64,000 nt of DNA from assembly GCA_020465985.1 (NCBI GenBank), contig JAANYP010004689.1, positions 238,501 through 302,500 on the forward strand, read 5' to 3'. Position 1 is the first letter of the stretch; each line of letters opens with the position of its first letter. This DNA comes from Centrapalus pauciflorus (Eukaryota; Streptophyta; Magnoliopsida; Asterales; Asteraceae). Below the pieces are notes generated by a model. It ran no database searches and was not told where the DNA came from. It saw only the letters and a list, made by a program, of their open reading frames with translations. The position numbers and the translations under genes are program-made. This document shows positions 30,210 to 40,740 of this stretch, piece by piece.

Positions 30210-31276
30210 CTGCAAAGTGCAACAAAGTTAGAATCATAAGACTTGATAGGATAATGCATTGATGTGAAGTCTAGATGAGTGTGAAATAGAAAATGTCTGA
30301 TCTGTTTAACATCGGGTCTTTATTAGCAGAATAAAATTCCACTAATAAAGTCCAAAGTCAATCGTTAAGAGACCGATGTTAGATAAGACCGTTTCACTCA
30401 AACACTGATCCTAACTCTAATCAATGGTGCACTTGGATGGAACTATTTTTTTGATTTTTAATTTATATGAAAATGCAGAAATGGAAAACATGAAAAATGA
30501 AACAATTTTTAAAAAAAATCCTAAGTGTTGGAGTTCGGATGGTCCGAATTCAGATGAACAGTGTCATCGAATTCGGATCAGTCCGAAATGGAATAATGCA
30601 TGAATGATGTGAGTGGGACCGAATTCGGATGAGGTGATAAATGGGGACCGAATTCGGATGATGTGATAAATGGGGACCGAATTCCGATGATGTGAAATGA
30701 ATGAAGGTGGTCCGAATTCGGATGTGGTATGAACATGGTCCGAATTCGGATGGTGACTTGTGAAAATGCATGAAATGATATGTCCTAATTTCGGATGGTA
30801 CCTGGAATTCGGATGAGGACCGAATCCGGGTATCATCCGAATTCGGATGCACAGTGGTGAACAAACTTAGACAATTTTTCAAGTTTTGAAAATTTTATCC
30901 TGATGTGATGGTCCGAATTCGGATCAACAGTGGTCCGAAATGGGTTTTTTACTTTGAAAATTTTTGAAACAAGTCTAAGTCGGACATCCGAATTCGGGTG
31001 GTGGTCCGAATTCGGACATCCGAAACTGCATGAGTGCAGTTAATGTTCATGCAAAATATAAACGTGAACAGTTGGAATCTTACTGAAAATGCATGAAATT
31101 ACAGATCCTAAACTAAAACAACCTAAGGAACATTTTATCTAACTACAACTAAGAAAAAATAACACATTTAACTACCTAAAAAGAGTAAAAACCGAATTGA
31201 AAAACTGGAAAAAATTTGAAAATCAAACAAGTAAAATACTAAGTTAAAGACTGAAATAAATGTAAAGAAGTGTTAC
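30210..31276 (-). other. Predicted 5'-UTR intron of accessory gene
   Basis: On the minus strand a CT-rich untranslated exon ends CATCACCAG|GTAACAC (donor at 31276). CACTTTGCAG|GATAATGG forms the acceptor at 30210, four bases before the accessory ATG. The 1067-nt intron contains the CCGAATTCGG repeat field at 30530-31030. Splicing is predicted, not shown. Confidence 0.55.
30530..31030. repeat. CCGAATTCGGATG repeat field, 3' copy
   Basis: The motif GGTCCGAATTCGGATG, or its core CCGAATTCGG (a perfect palindrome), occurs about fifteen times in 500 bp at irregular spacing. A second field of the same motif lies in the gag leader (39300-39870). Confidence 0.93.
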
Positions 31277-31460
31277 CTGGTGATGCAGATGATGAATAAT
31301 GCAAGAAAAATCGAAGAAAATGATGGTTGAGAAGCTTGGAACCGATGGGAATGGAGGTTCGGCGGTGGTGTTCGTCGACAGAGAGAAAGAAGAAGAAGAA
31401 GAAAGCTTGAAGATGAAGTAAAGTCTTTGTTGACCGTTTGACCCGCCCTTATATAGGCGC
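31277..31460 (-). promoter_or_regulatory. Candidate internal promoter of accessory gene
   Basis: On the minus strand TATATAA (plus 31449-31455) is followed by a pyrimidine-rich leader (TTCTTCTTCTTCTTTCTCTC) and then the predicted splice donor. This arrangement is typical of a plant pol II promoter with a leader intron. It lies downstream of pol, so it would drive the accessory ORF separately from the LTR. Confidence 0.5.
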
Positions 31461-32150
31461 TCGGGTCGGGTCCGGGTCAAGCAAGATCCGCGCCCCAAAA
31501 TGAATGGGCCGCCGGATTGGGTTGGACTAAAACACAACAAGAAAATGTTTTTGGGCTTTTAAGGAAATTCAACAAAAAGAAATTTTTGTTCCAACACAGA
31601 AAAATAAAAAATATTTTTGGAATTTTCTTTAATTTTGAAATTAAGAATAAAATGAAATGAAGTAAACTAAAATCTTTTTGGTTTTTTGATAAGTTTGAAA
31701 GTTAAAATTTTTTTTGTGATTTTCTGACCTATTAAATTAAACCTTGAAATTAAATTAAAATTAAGACTAACATAAAATTCAAAAATTTAACTATAAAAGA
31801 AATAAAAAGAAACACATAATTATAAAATTTAAAAATCCTAACTCTACTCCCCCTCAAATAAATACCGGTCCTTTTTCCTTTTCCTTTTTCAGATTTTACA
31901 CGCGACAACCCTTATTAAGTCTTACAAATACAGACAAACCTGGATATTGTTTGCATCCCACTCCATGATGAACAATTCACACAGCAATTCATCAGGATCA
32001 TTAATTATTAAAAATATACGCAGATAAGGAAATAATGAATTTCAAATTTTGTGACATAATCCTTAAATTTAAATAACAGTTATTTTCTAAAATAAAGGAA
32101 TTTCAATCATGATAGATTGAAATAGAATTATTTAAGACAATATCTGATAT
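31461..32150. other. A-rich spacer between pol and accessory promoter
   Basis: I see no ORF longer than chance. The plus strand is strongly A-rich (31560-31850) and no repeat family is apparent. Confidence 0.5.
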
Positions 32151-35100
32151 TTAATTGGAAGGTGGATTCAACATGCCGATATGAGATACTAAAAACCGAA
32201 AACGAGGTTCGTCTAAAGCTTTAGTAAATATATCCGCTAGTTGGTATTCCGTGCCAACAAAATACAACTCAATGGTTCCCTTTTCCACGTGATCTTTAAT
32301 AAAATGATACCTGATATCTATGTGTTTTGTTCGAGAGTGCTGCACGGGATTGCAAGAGATGGCAATTGCACTTCGAGACCACAGTAAATAGGGATATTGG
32401 TGAGTGAAAACCCATAATCGCGTAATTGTGTTCTCATCCACAGCACTTGAGAGCAACAGCTTGCAGCTGCTACATACTCAGCCTCAGCTGTGGATGTGGA
32501 TACACAATTCTGCTTTTTGGAAGACCAACTCACCGGTCTATCTCCTAAAAACTGTATTCCTCCCAACGTGCTTTTTCTGTCCACTCTACAACCTGCAAAA
32601 TCAGCATCTGAAAACGCGGTAAGATCAAAATCGGTTTCCTTTGGATACCATAGACCAAGTTCGGGTGTACCCTTAAGATAACGAAAAATGCGTTTTACCG
32701 CAGTTAGGTGTGATTCTTTTGGGTCGGCCTGAAATCTAGCACAAAGACATGTTGAAAACACTATATCCGGCCTACTGGCAGTCAAGTATAGTAAGGATCC
32801 TATCATCCCTCTGTAAGTTGTATTATCGACACTTTTCCCGGAAGGATCGGTGTCTAACTTACAGTTGGAGGCCATGGGAGTTGCGATACTCGTGCAAGAG
32901 TCTAACTTATACTTTTTGAGAATGTCAAGAGTATATTTCGACTGGTTCACAAAAATCCCATCCTCAAGTTGTTTGACTTGTAATCCGAGGAAAAAGTTCA
33001 TTTCCCCCATCATACTCATCTCAAACCGAGACTCCATTAGGGCTGAAAAATCCTTACAAAAATTACTGTCAGTAGATCCAAATATAATATCATCGACATA
33101 AATCTGTACTAGCATTATGTGTGGGCCTTCCCTTTTAGTGAACAGAGTTGTGTCCACCACACCTTTATAGAAACCGGCAGAAATAAGGAAATTCGAAAGA
33201 CTATCATACCATGCTCGAGGTGCTTGTTTTAAACCATAGAGGGCCTTATCTAGCACAAAAACATGGTCAGGTTTATGTGCATCAACAAAGCCTTGTGGTT
33301 GTTCAACATACACTTACTCGTTAAGTTCACCGTTTAGAAAGGCAGTCTTGACGTCCATTTGGTACACTTTGAAGTCTTTGTGTGCCGCGTACGCCAAGAA
33401 GATTCTGATTGCTTCAATCCGTGCAACTGGAGCGAAGGTCTCGTTATAATCTATCCCTTCTTGTTGTCGGTAGCCTTTGGCAACAAGTCTTGCTTTGTTC
33501 CTTATCACAATGCCGTTCTCATCTCGTTTGTTCTTAAAGATCCACTTCGTTCCGATGACTGTACGGTCTTTTGGCTTGGGAACTAACCGCCATACTCTTA
33601 GCTGTTCAAATTGGTTGAGTTCCTCTTGCATTGCAACTATCCAATCCGGATCTGTCAGGGCTTCATCCACACGAGCGGGCTCTATCATACTCAAGATGAT
33701 GCGTATAGACATTCATTAGCAGATGCCCTATGAGTTTTGACTCCTGTTGTTACGTCACCAATGATTTGCTCTGTTGGGTGACTGCGGGTCCATTTGATCT
33801 CGTGTGGAAGGGGTGATCGGGATGGAACCTCTGTGGTTAATATGGGAATGGATGAGGATTCATGGTCAATGGTTTCAAATGATGGCATCACAGGTTCGGG
33901 TTCAATTTCCGAGTGTTCAGGTGAAGGAAGAATCGTTGGTATTATATGTGAGGGTATTATAGGAGTAGATTCAACTGCGGATGTGTCGGTGGATGATGTG
34001 GATGGATGAGGATATGTTGATGAAGATGGAGCGGAGAAACTTTGCGGTGCAGTTGAACTGGAAGGATTACCTACATTATTAACAACATTAGACACACTAG
34101 CGTTAGGACCGAAAAATTCAACATAAAAAGGATCAAATAAATTAACCAAATCAGAAGAAGAAAAAGAAATGGGGTTATTCGAAGAGTCTCCAGGCATTTG
34201 AGTAATGCGTGGTCCTGATTGATCAACTTCGGGTGCCAGTTCAGCCAACTCATCAAATGTGACGTGCACACTTTCATTGACTGTTCTGGTTCGGGTATTG
34301 AATGCGCGATACGCCTTCGAGTTGGATGAGTATCCAATGAAGATCGCTTCATCCGCCTTTTCGTTAAATTTCCCGAGGTTGTCTCTGTCATTCAGCACAT
34401 AGCACCTGCAACCAAATACACGTAAGTACTTGATAAATGGTACTTTATTCAAAAAGAGTTGGTAAGGAGTTTTGTTAAAGCGCTTATGGATGATGGAGCG
34501 ATTCTGTGTATAGCATGCTGTTGATACGGCTTCGGCCCACAAGAACGGAGGTAGCTTTGAGTATGTGAGCATTGTACGAGCGGCTTCTACTAGCGTACGG
34601 TTACGCCTTTCCACGATCCCATTTTGTTGAGGTGTTCGAGCAGCAGAGTATTGATGCTGAATCCCTTTGGATCGAAGGAAGCCCTCCACTACCGAGTTTT
34701 TGAACTCCGTGCCGTTATCTGATCTGATTGATTGTACTGACAGCTGCTGTTGGGTCTCGACACTCTTGATAAAATCAATGATTTCTTGAGCTGTCTCGTC
34801 CTTGGAACGCAAGAACCTGACCCATGTATATCGAGAATAATCATCAACGATAACCAACACATATCGTTTTCCATTTATGCTTTGAGTTCTCATCGGTCCG
34901 CATAAATCCATATGAAGTAACTCCAAAACTCTTTGTTGATGGTTCGGGCTTTGGTTTGTGAGATGATCGTTTCATTTTTCCTTTCTCACATGCTCCACAC
35001 AGATGGTCCTTTTCGTAGCGCAACTCAGGAAGTCCTTTGACCAATTGTTTCGCAGCCATCTTGTTGATGTTATCAAAATTCAAATGGGATAATCTTCGAT

Positions 35101-35509
35101 GCCACAACCAAGAGTCTTTTGAAGAGGCTTTTGATAGTAGTCAAATGTTATCCTTCACTACAAGCTTAGATACGTCAATGGTGTAAAGGTTAGATTTTCG
35201 GGAACCAGTCAAGATTTCTTTTCCATCCATGTTCTTAACACTACAGTTCTTAGCCCTAAACGTTACTTCTAGTCCTTTGTCGCAGAGCTGTCCTATGCTA
35301 AAAAGATTATGAGATAACCCCTCAACATAGTCAACATCCTTGATGACCAGATTATTTAGAACTAAGTCCCCGTATCCTTTTATTTGAGCCTGATGGTTGT
35401 TCCCGAATTTCACAGTTCCGCAATACTGTTCAACAACGTTGGACAACAATTCTCTTCTTCCTGTCATGTGCTTGGAGCAACCCGAATCCATATACCAAAT
35501 GGACTTAGC
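32151..35509 (-). pseudogene. Copia Pol: protease, integrase, RT, RNase H (broken)
   Basis: In minus-strand order: aspartic protease with DSGCSKHMTG (about 35480); integrase zinc finger with H-H-C-C (WHRRLSHLNF, CGACEKGK; 34844-35107); catalytic integrase core with D, D and E (MDLCGP, IRSDNGTEF, QNGIVERRN); copia RT with IYVDDIIFG (about 33090); and RNase H ending at 32151. Frame changes occur near 34950, 33715 and 32350, and a TAA lies at about 33314-33316 within RT. The parts are otherwise well conserved. The order INT before RT places it in Ty1/copia. Confidence 0.93.
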
Positions 35510-35788
35510 CTGAAAAACACATAAATTCATATAATGAAAAACTATATGCATTCAAACACATCCATTTTTAATTCACAATCAAACCGTGTTCTGAACCGAG
35601 ATGTTCAGAAAACATGATGAGTTAAGACCGGGTCCTGGGCTGTGTGCACAGAAGCCAAACGTGTCGGTTTAAGCACAACCGACAAGCAAAAGAACGGGTC
35701 CTAGTCTAAGGTAACTAGAAGCCATTTCTTTGAAGCACGGGTCTTGATCAGAAGTAACCAAGAACCATCTGCATTAAGATCACACAAC
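35510..35788 (-). other. Predicted 279-nt intron between gag and pol
   Basis: The Gag frame ends WVPKV-V-stop at 35780. Using donor AAG|GTTGTG (35788) and acceptor TTTTTCAG|GCT (35510) removes that stop and joins Gag to the protease in the same frame (both phase 0). The acceptor is preceded by a T-rich tract. Unspliced RNA would give Gag alone. Splicing is predicted only. Confidence 0.55.
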
Positions 35789-38700
35789 CTTGGGTACCCA
35801 CCTCAATATGGGTCCCTTTTTGTTAGGATTTCCAGATTTATATGGCACGTGTACAGATTTAGAAACCCAACTAGCATTTGTGTGTGGTCCAGATGCACAA
35901 CCCTTTGGAATCCATTGAAGATTGGATTTATTGGGTTTTGGAACCTTAGGCGCTGAAATTGCCTTCGGTTTTTGTCTTGTTGAGACCTTTTTGACCGTTG
36001 CTTTGGTTTTGGGCCTTGGCAACGGACATATCTCAACTTTGTTTGTGGCCGATGATGCACTATTTTTAGTTTTCTTTTTCCGAATACGTTTAACAGGATA
36101 AGGCACAAAAGCATTCATTTCAGGAACCTGTCGTCTATATTTAGTTGGACATAGATTAAACAAATCCTTGAAAGAGTACTTTAACGGAATAGTAGAATTC
36201 GGTACATCATTACAAACATTGTCACACACTTTGTTACACAAATTGTCTTTAGAGATTACAGACATCCTATCTCTAGTAACAAATTCACTTGGCATTAAAG
36301 CCTTCTTCACAAAAAAACTTGTAAAATCCTGCATGGTGGTTTTTGGGACTCTCCTTATATGATCTGTAGGAACAAAACGATTAGAGTCAGTAAGCATGGA
36401 AGATTTAGACTTGACAGACTTTTCTTTTTGGTGGTGATTGGGTTTCTTAAAAGACTTGGATTTTATCTGAGTCTTTTTAGGAACCTCATTTTTGAAACCT
36501 TTTGAGCACTCACCTTTGACAAAGATAGAAGAAGATTCAGCTGTAGCCTTACCTTTATCTGATGACATACATGGAATTTTTAGGGAATGAGAAAGTGTTT
36601 GTTGTTTTGAAAGATCTTTCAATTGTTGTGAAACTATTTCAAAATTTTCTCTGTAGACAGTGACTTCCACACTTTGTTGAAAAGATTGATTTACCAATTC
36701 TTCTTCTCTCTTAAGCAGAGCATCTTGAAGATCAAGTGCTTTCTCTTGAGACGATTTCAATTCCTTTTCTAAAACAATGATTTGTTGTTGAAGAACTTTT
36801 GCAGGAATATAAAGTTGAGGAGTTGATTTTACAGTTTCAGTGTTCAATTCAGTTTCTGAATAAGTTGACGAGAGATTTTCCTCTAAAGTGGGTACTCTAG
36901 AAGAATAACTCTCGTTAAGTTCTTCATAATGAAAAGAAATTTCTTTATCTTTACGCGCAACACGTTTCTCATTTTCTTGGTTTAAAACTTCTTTTGATGA
37001 CTCAAAAAAGAAAGATTTAATACCAGCTCCCATATAATTCATGTCATAAAATACAGGTAACACATTTTGTGCCTTTTCCAAATATTTAGGATTTTTAAAA
37101 CCAATTCCTTGTTTAGAATGGTAAAACCTAGTTTCTTTGGGCTGATTTAAATGGATAGTTTGTTCTGTTTGACCCCTTTTCAAAAATGCATCGTCAAGGG
37201 TCTTTATTCTTGCGTACAAACTTATCCTTTCTTCTTCAATCATTTTGTATTTTTCTAAACTGTCTATATTTTCCATATTTACCACATCTAATTGTTTTGT
37301 AAGAACAGAAATTTCTTCTTTTAAAGAGAGTTTTTCTTTTGAAAGCGCTTCCATGCAAGATTCAAGGTATATATTCCTATCCTGAACATCTACTTTTTCT
37401 ATCAACATCTGTTTTATAACATTATGATTAGTTAACCATTTTGCATGATATAATTCAGATGATTCTTTCAGAATATGAGCTTGATGTTCAGCCTGTACAC
37501 ACTTTGCAGTTTCAGCTTTTAATCTATCTTGTAGATCAAGTATTTGTGTGTGTAGTGTACATTCATTATCTACAAATAATTTATTTACATGTGCAGGAAT
37601 GTAATAGGAATATACCTCACTGGACTCGGAACCGGATGTGGAGCATTCGGGATCGTTGGTTGTAGCCATCAGACATGCTGGTGGATGTTTCATTTTCTCC
37701 CCCTCAACAGCAATGTCTGAATTATCAGCAGTGACATCAGTACAAGTCTCCAACCCCTGACGATCAACCATATAGCAATTCTTGCCCTTGTCATCCTCGT
37801 CTTCAGAATCTTCAGCATCCCAGTAGTCCTCCTGGGCGACGAGGGCTAACGCATCCGTTTTCTTTTTGGCAGCCTCGAGCTTTCTCTCGTAGTAAGCAAC
37901 GTCTCTCTCGAAGTTATTCTTACATTCCCTAGCAAAGTGGCCTGGTTTGCCACATTTGTAGCAGAGACGTTCATCAGTGGCCTTTGGCTCATCGGCTCTT
38001 GGCTTTTCCTCTTTTCTTTCCGCCGGCCTCTTGTCGGCCCGGCGGTGCTCGCGGCTATGATCACGCCTCCGGTCCCTGCGGTCATCCCGACGATCATCCC
38101 TTCGATCGTCCCGCCTGTCATCTCGCCTGTCATCTCGCCTTTCATAACGGCGATCATCGCGATAGTCGCGTCGGTCATCATACTGGCGATCATCCCTGTC
38201 ATCCCTGCGGTAGTCATCTCTGCGATAGTCATCGCGGCGGTCATCCCTCCTATCATCTGAGTACCTCCGTGGACCGGTGTCATAACGGAGTTGGTTGTTG
38301 GTCTTGTTGGAGAACCGTCGCTGTTGGAGACGGTTGGTCCACAAGGCTATCTGTTCTTGGATCGAAGCTTCCTTCTCATCATAGACCTCACGCGGAGGGG
38401 AAGCATACCTGTACTGAGACGATGAAGAGCCAGGAGCAAAAGATGGTGTCGGAATCTGCGTATTGGTGATCAAGGCTAGCAAATCATTCGGTTTCAACCC
38501 TGTGTTGGCTGATATCAGTAGAGAGGCCAACTGATTTGCCATCAGCTTCTGTTGATCCACATCCCCTTGATATTTCTTAAGCTCCTTAAAGACGACATTG
38601 ATGGATACCTCAGGAATGTTCAAGACTCTTTTCGTTGCCCTACATGCAAGCTGCCACTCGGGGGCTAAGGCGGCAAAGAATTGGATGTTGATATCATCCC

Positions 38701-39226
38701 TATCCTTCTTGATGTGCAGTTTATTTAATTCGGTAAGGACTGCACAGAACCTGGTGAATGTGGATTGCAGAGATTCCCCGTCTTTGGCGCGGAATTCTGA
38801 AAACTTTGCCTTCGCCTCCTCAATTTTGGCATGATCATCAAGATCTGCCCCCATCATTTGGATTTCCAGCTCGTCCCACATTTCTTTTGCAGACATTTTA
38901 CTGTCTACACCGACCAAAATATCAGTAGGGAGGGCTTGATAAATCAGATATTCTGCCCTCTTATCAGCGTGCTGGCAATCCCTCTCGGCGTCATTTGCCG
39001 GCTCTCTTTCAACTTTTGAGGCTTGGACAGGAGGGTCAGCCTCGGGTCTGGCAGCTATCTCTCTGTAGTAGATGACGGGTCCTTCGGATATTAATTGAAA
39101 CATCAGATTCCCGAGAGGTTGCATTCCAACGAATTTCAGGAACCGGGCTTTCCATTGTTCGTACTCATCGGGATAGAGAATTGGTGGTCTGTTCTCAGAT
39201 CCAAGTACTAGAGCTTCGCGAGACAT
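35780..39226 (-). CDS. Copia Gag, 1148 residues, intact
   Basis: This long intact frame begins at 39226 directly after the leader. The N-terminal ~260 residues are copia Gag (MWDELEIQMMGADLDDHAKI). Residues about 320-395 are a striking Arg/Asp tandem tract built from DDRRDD units. One CCHC zinc knuckle (CYKCGKPGHFAREC) lies at about 421-434. The remaining ~700 residues are largely predicted coiled coil, rich in Lys/Glu/Gln, with a basic C-terminal tail. Most copia Gags are 300-500 residues, so the C-terminal extension is unusual. The frame is open although pol is damaged. It should form the capsid and bind element RNA. Confidence 0.9.
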   Translation of the reverse strand: MSREALVLGSENRPPILYPDEYEQWKARFLKFVGMQPLGNLMFQLISEGPVIYYREIAARPEADPPVQASKVEREPANDAERDCQHADKRAEYLIYQALPTDILVGVDSKMSAKEMWDELEIQMMGADLDDHAKIEEAKAKFSEFRAKDGESLQSTFTRFCAVLTELNKLHIKKDRDDINIQFFAALAPEWQLACRATKRVLNIPEVSINVVFKELKKYQGDVDQQKLMANQLASLLISANTGLKPNDLLALITNTQIPTPSFAPGSSSSQYRYASPPREVYDEKEASIQEQIALWTNRLQQRRFSNKTNNQLRYDTGPRRYSDDRRDDRRDDYRRDDYRRDDRDDRQYDDRRDYRDDRRYERRDDRRDDRRDDRRDDRRDDRRDRRRDHSREHRRADKRPAERKEEKPRADEPKATDERLCYKCGKPGHFARECKNNFERDVAYYERKLEAAKKKTDALALVAQEDYWDAEDSEDEDDKGKNCYMVDRQGLETCTDVTADNSDIAVEGEKMKHPPACLMATTNDPECSTSGSESSEVYSYYIPAHVNKLFVDNECTLHTQILDLQDRLKAETAKCVQAEHQAHILKESSELYHAKWLTNHNVIKQMLIEKVDVQDRNIYLESCMEALSKEKLSLKEEISVLTKQLDVVNMENIDSLEKYKMIEEERISLYARIKTLDDAFLKRGQTEQTIHLNQPKETRFYHSKQGIGFKNPKYLEKAQNVLPVFYDMNYMGAGIKSFFFESSKEVLNQENEKRVARKDKEISFHYEELNESYSSRVPTLEENLSSTYSETELNTETVKSTPQLYIPAKVLQQQIIVLEKELKSSQEKALDLQDALLKREEELVNQSFQQSVEVTVYRENFEIVSQQLKDLSKQQTLSHSLKIPCMSSDKGKATAESSSIFVKGECSKGFKNEVPKKTQIKSKSFKKPNHHQKEKSVKSKSSMLTDSNRFVPTDHIRRVPKTTMQDFTSFFVKKALMPSEFVTRDRMSVISKDNLCNKVCDNVCNDVPNSTIPLKYSFKDLFNLCPTKYRRQVPEMNAFVPYPVKRIRKKKTKNSASSATNKVEICPLPRPKTKATVKKVSTRQKPKAISAPKVPKPNKSNLQWIPKGCASGPHTNASWVSKSVHVPYKSGNPNKKGPILRWVPKVV

Positions 39227-40307
39227 TATGAGTATAGGTGTTGATTACGAATATGGAGATCTTAGAGGTGGAAACTGAACACGGATGGGTTGGACTGAAA
39301 ACAGAATATTCTGAATTCGGATGCTTGATTTCGGATGAACAGTAATTCGGATGGTGGAACCGAATTCGGATGGGATGATTCGGATGTGTGAATTTCTGAT
39401 GGATTGATTTCGGATGGGGTGATTTCGGATGGGGCACAGTAATTCGGATGAGGATGGTTCGGATGAGGTTCAAGTTCGGAGTATGTCCTAATTCGGATGA
39501 ATAGTACTACTTGGGGGGACCAAATTCGGAGGACCTAAGTTCGGATGGACCTATGGACCGAATTCGGTTGAACCGAATTCGGATGAACAGTGAAATGGCC
39601 GAATTTGATTGGACCGAAATAGGGACAGTGGAAGGACCGAATTCGGATGGTCCGAAATGGTGAGGTCCGAAATTGAAAAATTTTAAGAACAAGTCCCAAA
39701 CAGTGAAAAATGGAAAGCCTTTCCTGAACTTCGGATGGTCCGAAGTTCGGATAGGACCGAAGTGTGGTCCGAAAGTGGCTTATGGGGGGGGGGGGGTCCG
39801 AAATTCACTAAAGTACGGTCCGAATTAGGATGATTGTGAGGTCCGAATTCGGTGCCTATGTGGTCCGAAATGCTACAGTTTGTAATCCGAAATACAGCAG
39901 GTTTTTACGTTTTTCTAAGGCAGAATGGGCAGAATTCGATTTTTATCAGATTTAAAGCCTAAAAACAGTTCTAAATGATTTATAAACTATTTTAAACACT
40001 TTTGGTGATTTAAAACAACCTAAAAAACACTTAAAACTATCATGAACACGTGAAAAACCCACTTAAAAACCCATATTTTCAAGCTTAAAAATGGTCTATT
40101 CTTGATGATTTTAACAAAGATATGGAAGTAAATAAGTTTAAAATCAGTAGATAATGATAATGTGATGTTTATAGGACCATTATAACACAAGAAACACGAA
40201 AAATCATGGAAAATGAAGATCTAACCGGTTGAAAATGGAAGAACTCGAAGAACATGAACAAAACCCAGCAGAATCCGAGAGAAATCAGTTTAAATCCACC
40301 CCTCTGA
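39227..40307 (-). repeat. Gag leader with CCGAATTCGG repeat field
   Basis: This is the untranslated leader between primer site and gag ATG. The stretch 39300-39870 holds over twenty copies of TTCGGATG, CCGAATTCGG and related units, the same motif as in 30530-31030. A run of 13 G lies near 39785. The remaining part (39900-40300) is AT-rich without repeats. Confidence 0.9.
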
Positions 40308-40319
40308 GCTCTGATACCA
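40308..40319 (-). other. Primer-binding site, tRNA-iMet type
   Basis: On the minus strand this reads TGGTATCAGAGC, two bases inside the 5' LTR. Confidence 0.93.
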
Positions 40320-40321
40320 AT

Positions 40322-40663
40322 TGTTATGTTGTAAACCAGTATATATTCAGCACCTCAATGATATTCTCATCAAACACATGAAGAAACAAGCTCAATAAAT
40401 GTGTTGTGATAAAGAAGAAGACAATATGAATATGAGAGAACTTCAACAGTGGCGGCTGAATTGAATATTCAAAATGGCAACCGTGTGTTTCATAAAGTAA
40501 CCCTAGGAGCCTTTTATAGGCTCCTTTAATTAACTTACAAGACTTGGCAACTTTGGCCCCTACACTATTAATTAAACATAAAATACATAGAAATAAAATA
40601 CAAGAGAAATTACAATGATAATAAATATTACAAAACAACTCCTAAGATCGAAATAATAAATCT

Positions 40664-40667
<4 letters not shown>
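40322..40667 (-). repeat. 5' LTR of copia element
   Basis: The 346-bp partner of 26411-26757, with the same TATA palindrome at 40506-40524. It is followed by TATAT and the rest of the (TA)n array. Confidence 0.97.

Positions 40668-40736
<69 letters not shown>
40668..40736. repeat. (TA)n array, right half of copia target
   Basis: This continues the array that ends at 26410 on the other side of the copia element. Confidence 0.95.

Positions 40737-40740
<4 letters not shown>

Larger units (their letters stand above)
26411..40667 (-). mobile_element. Ty1/copia LTR retrotransposon, 14.3 kb, with accessory gene
   Basis: Near-identical LTRs (26411-26757 and 40322-40667) carry TGTTA...TAACA ends. 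A tRNA-iMet primer site (40308-40319), a purine tract (26758-26770) and the minus-strand order gag, protease, integrase, reverse transcriptase, RNase H define a copia element. A further gene (26774-30205) lies between pol and the 3' LTR, as in env-bearing plant copia elements of the SIRE type. The insertion site is (TA)n, with TATAT on both sides. The LTRs differ at only about three substitutions and one indel, so insertion was recent, yet pol has several frameshifts and one stop. It may have been copied by enzymes supplied in trans. Confidence 0.95.

Noticed and set aside
31244..31540. 98-codon minus-strand frame at the accessory leader
   Set aside because: It spans the candidate TATA box, leader and splice donor. 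Its composition (Ser/Phe runs from CT-rich DNA) fits an untranslated leader better than a protein.
37937..38469. Plus-strand frames of 107-161 codons
   Set aside because: They are antisense shadows of the Arg/Asp-rich part of the copia Gag, kept open by its repetitive GC-rich codons.
40308..40319. tRNA gene at the iMet-like sequence
   Set aside because: Only 12 bases match and they sit beside an LTR, as expected for a primer-binding site. I found no cloverleaf-forming tRNA gene in the window.
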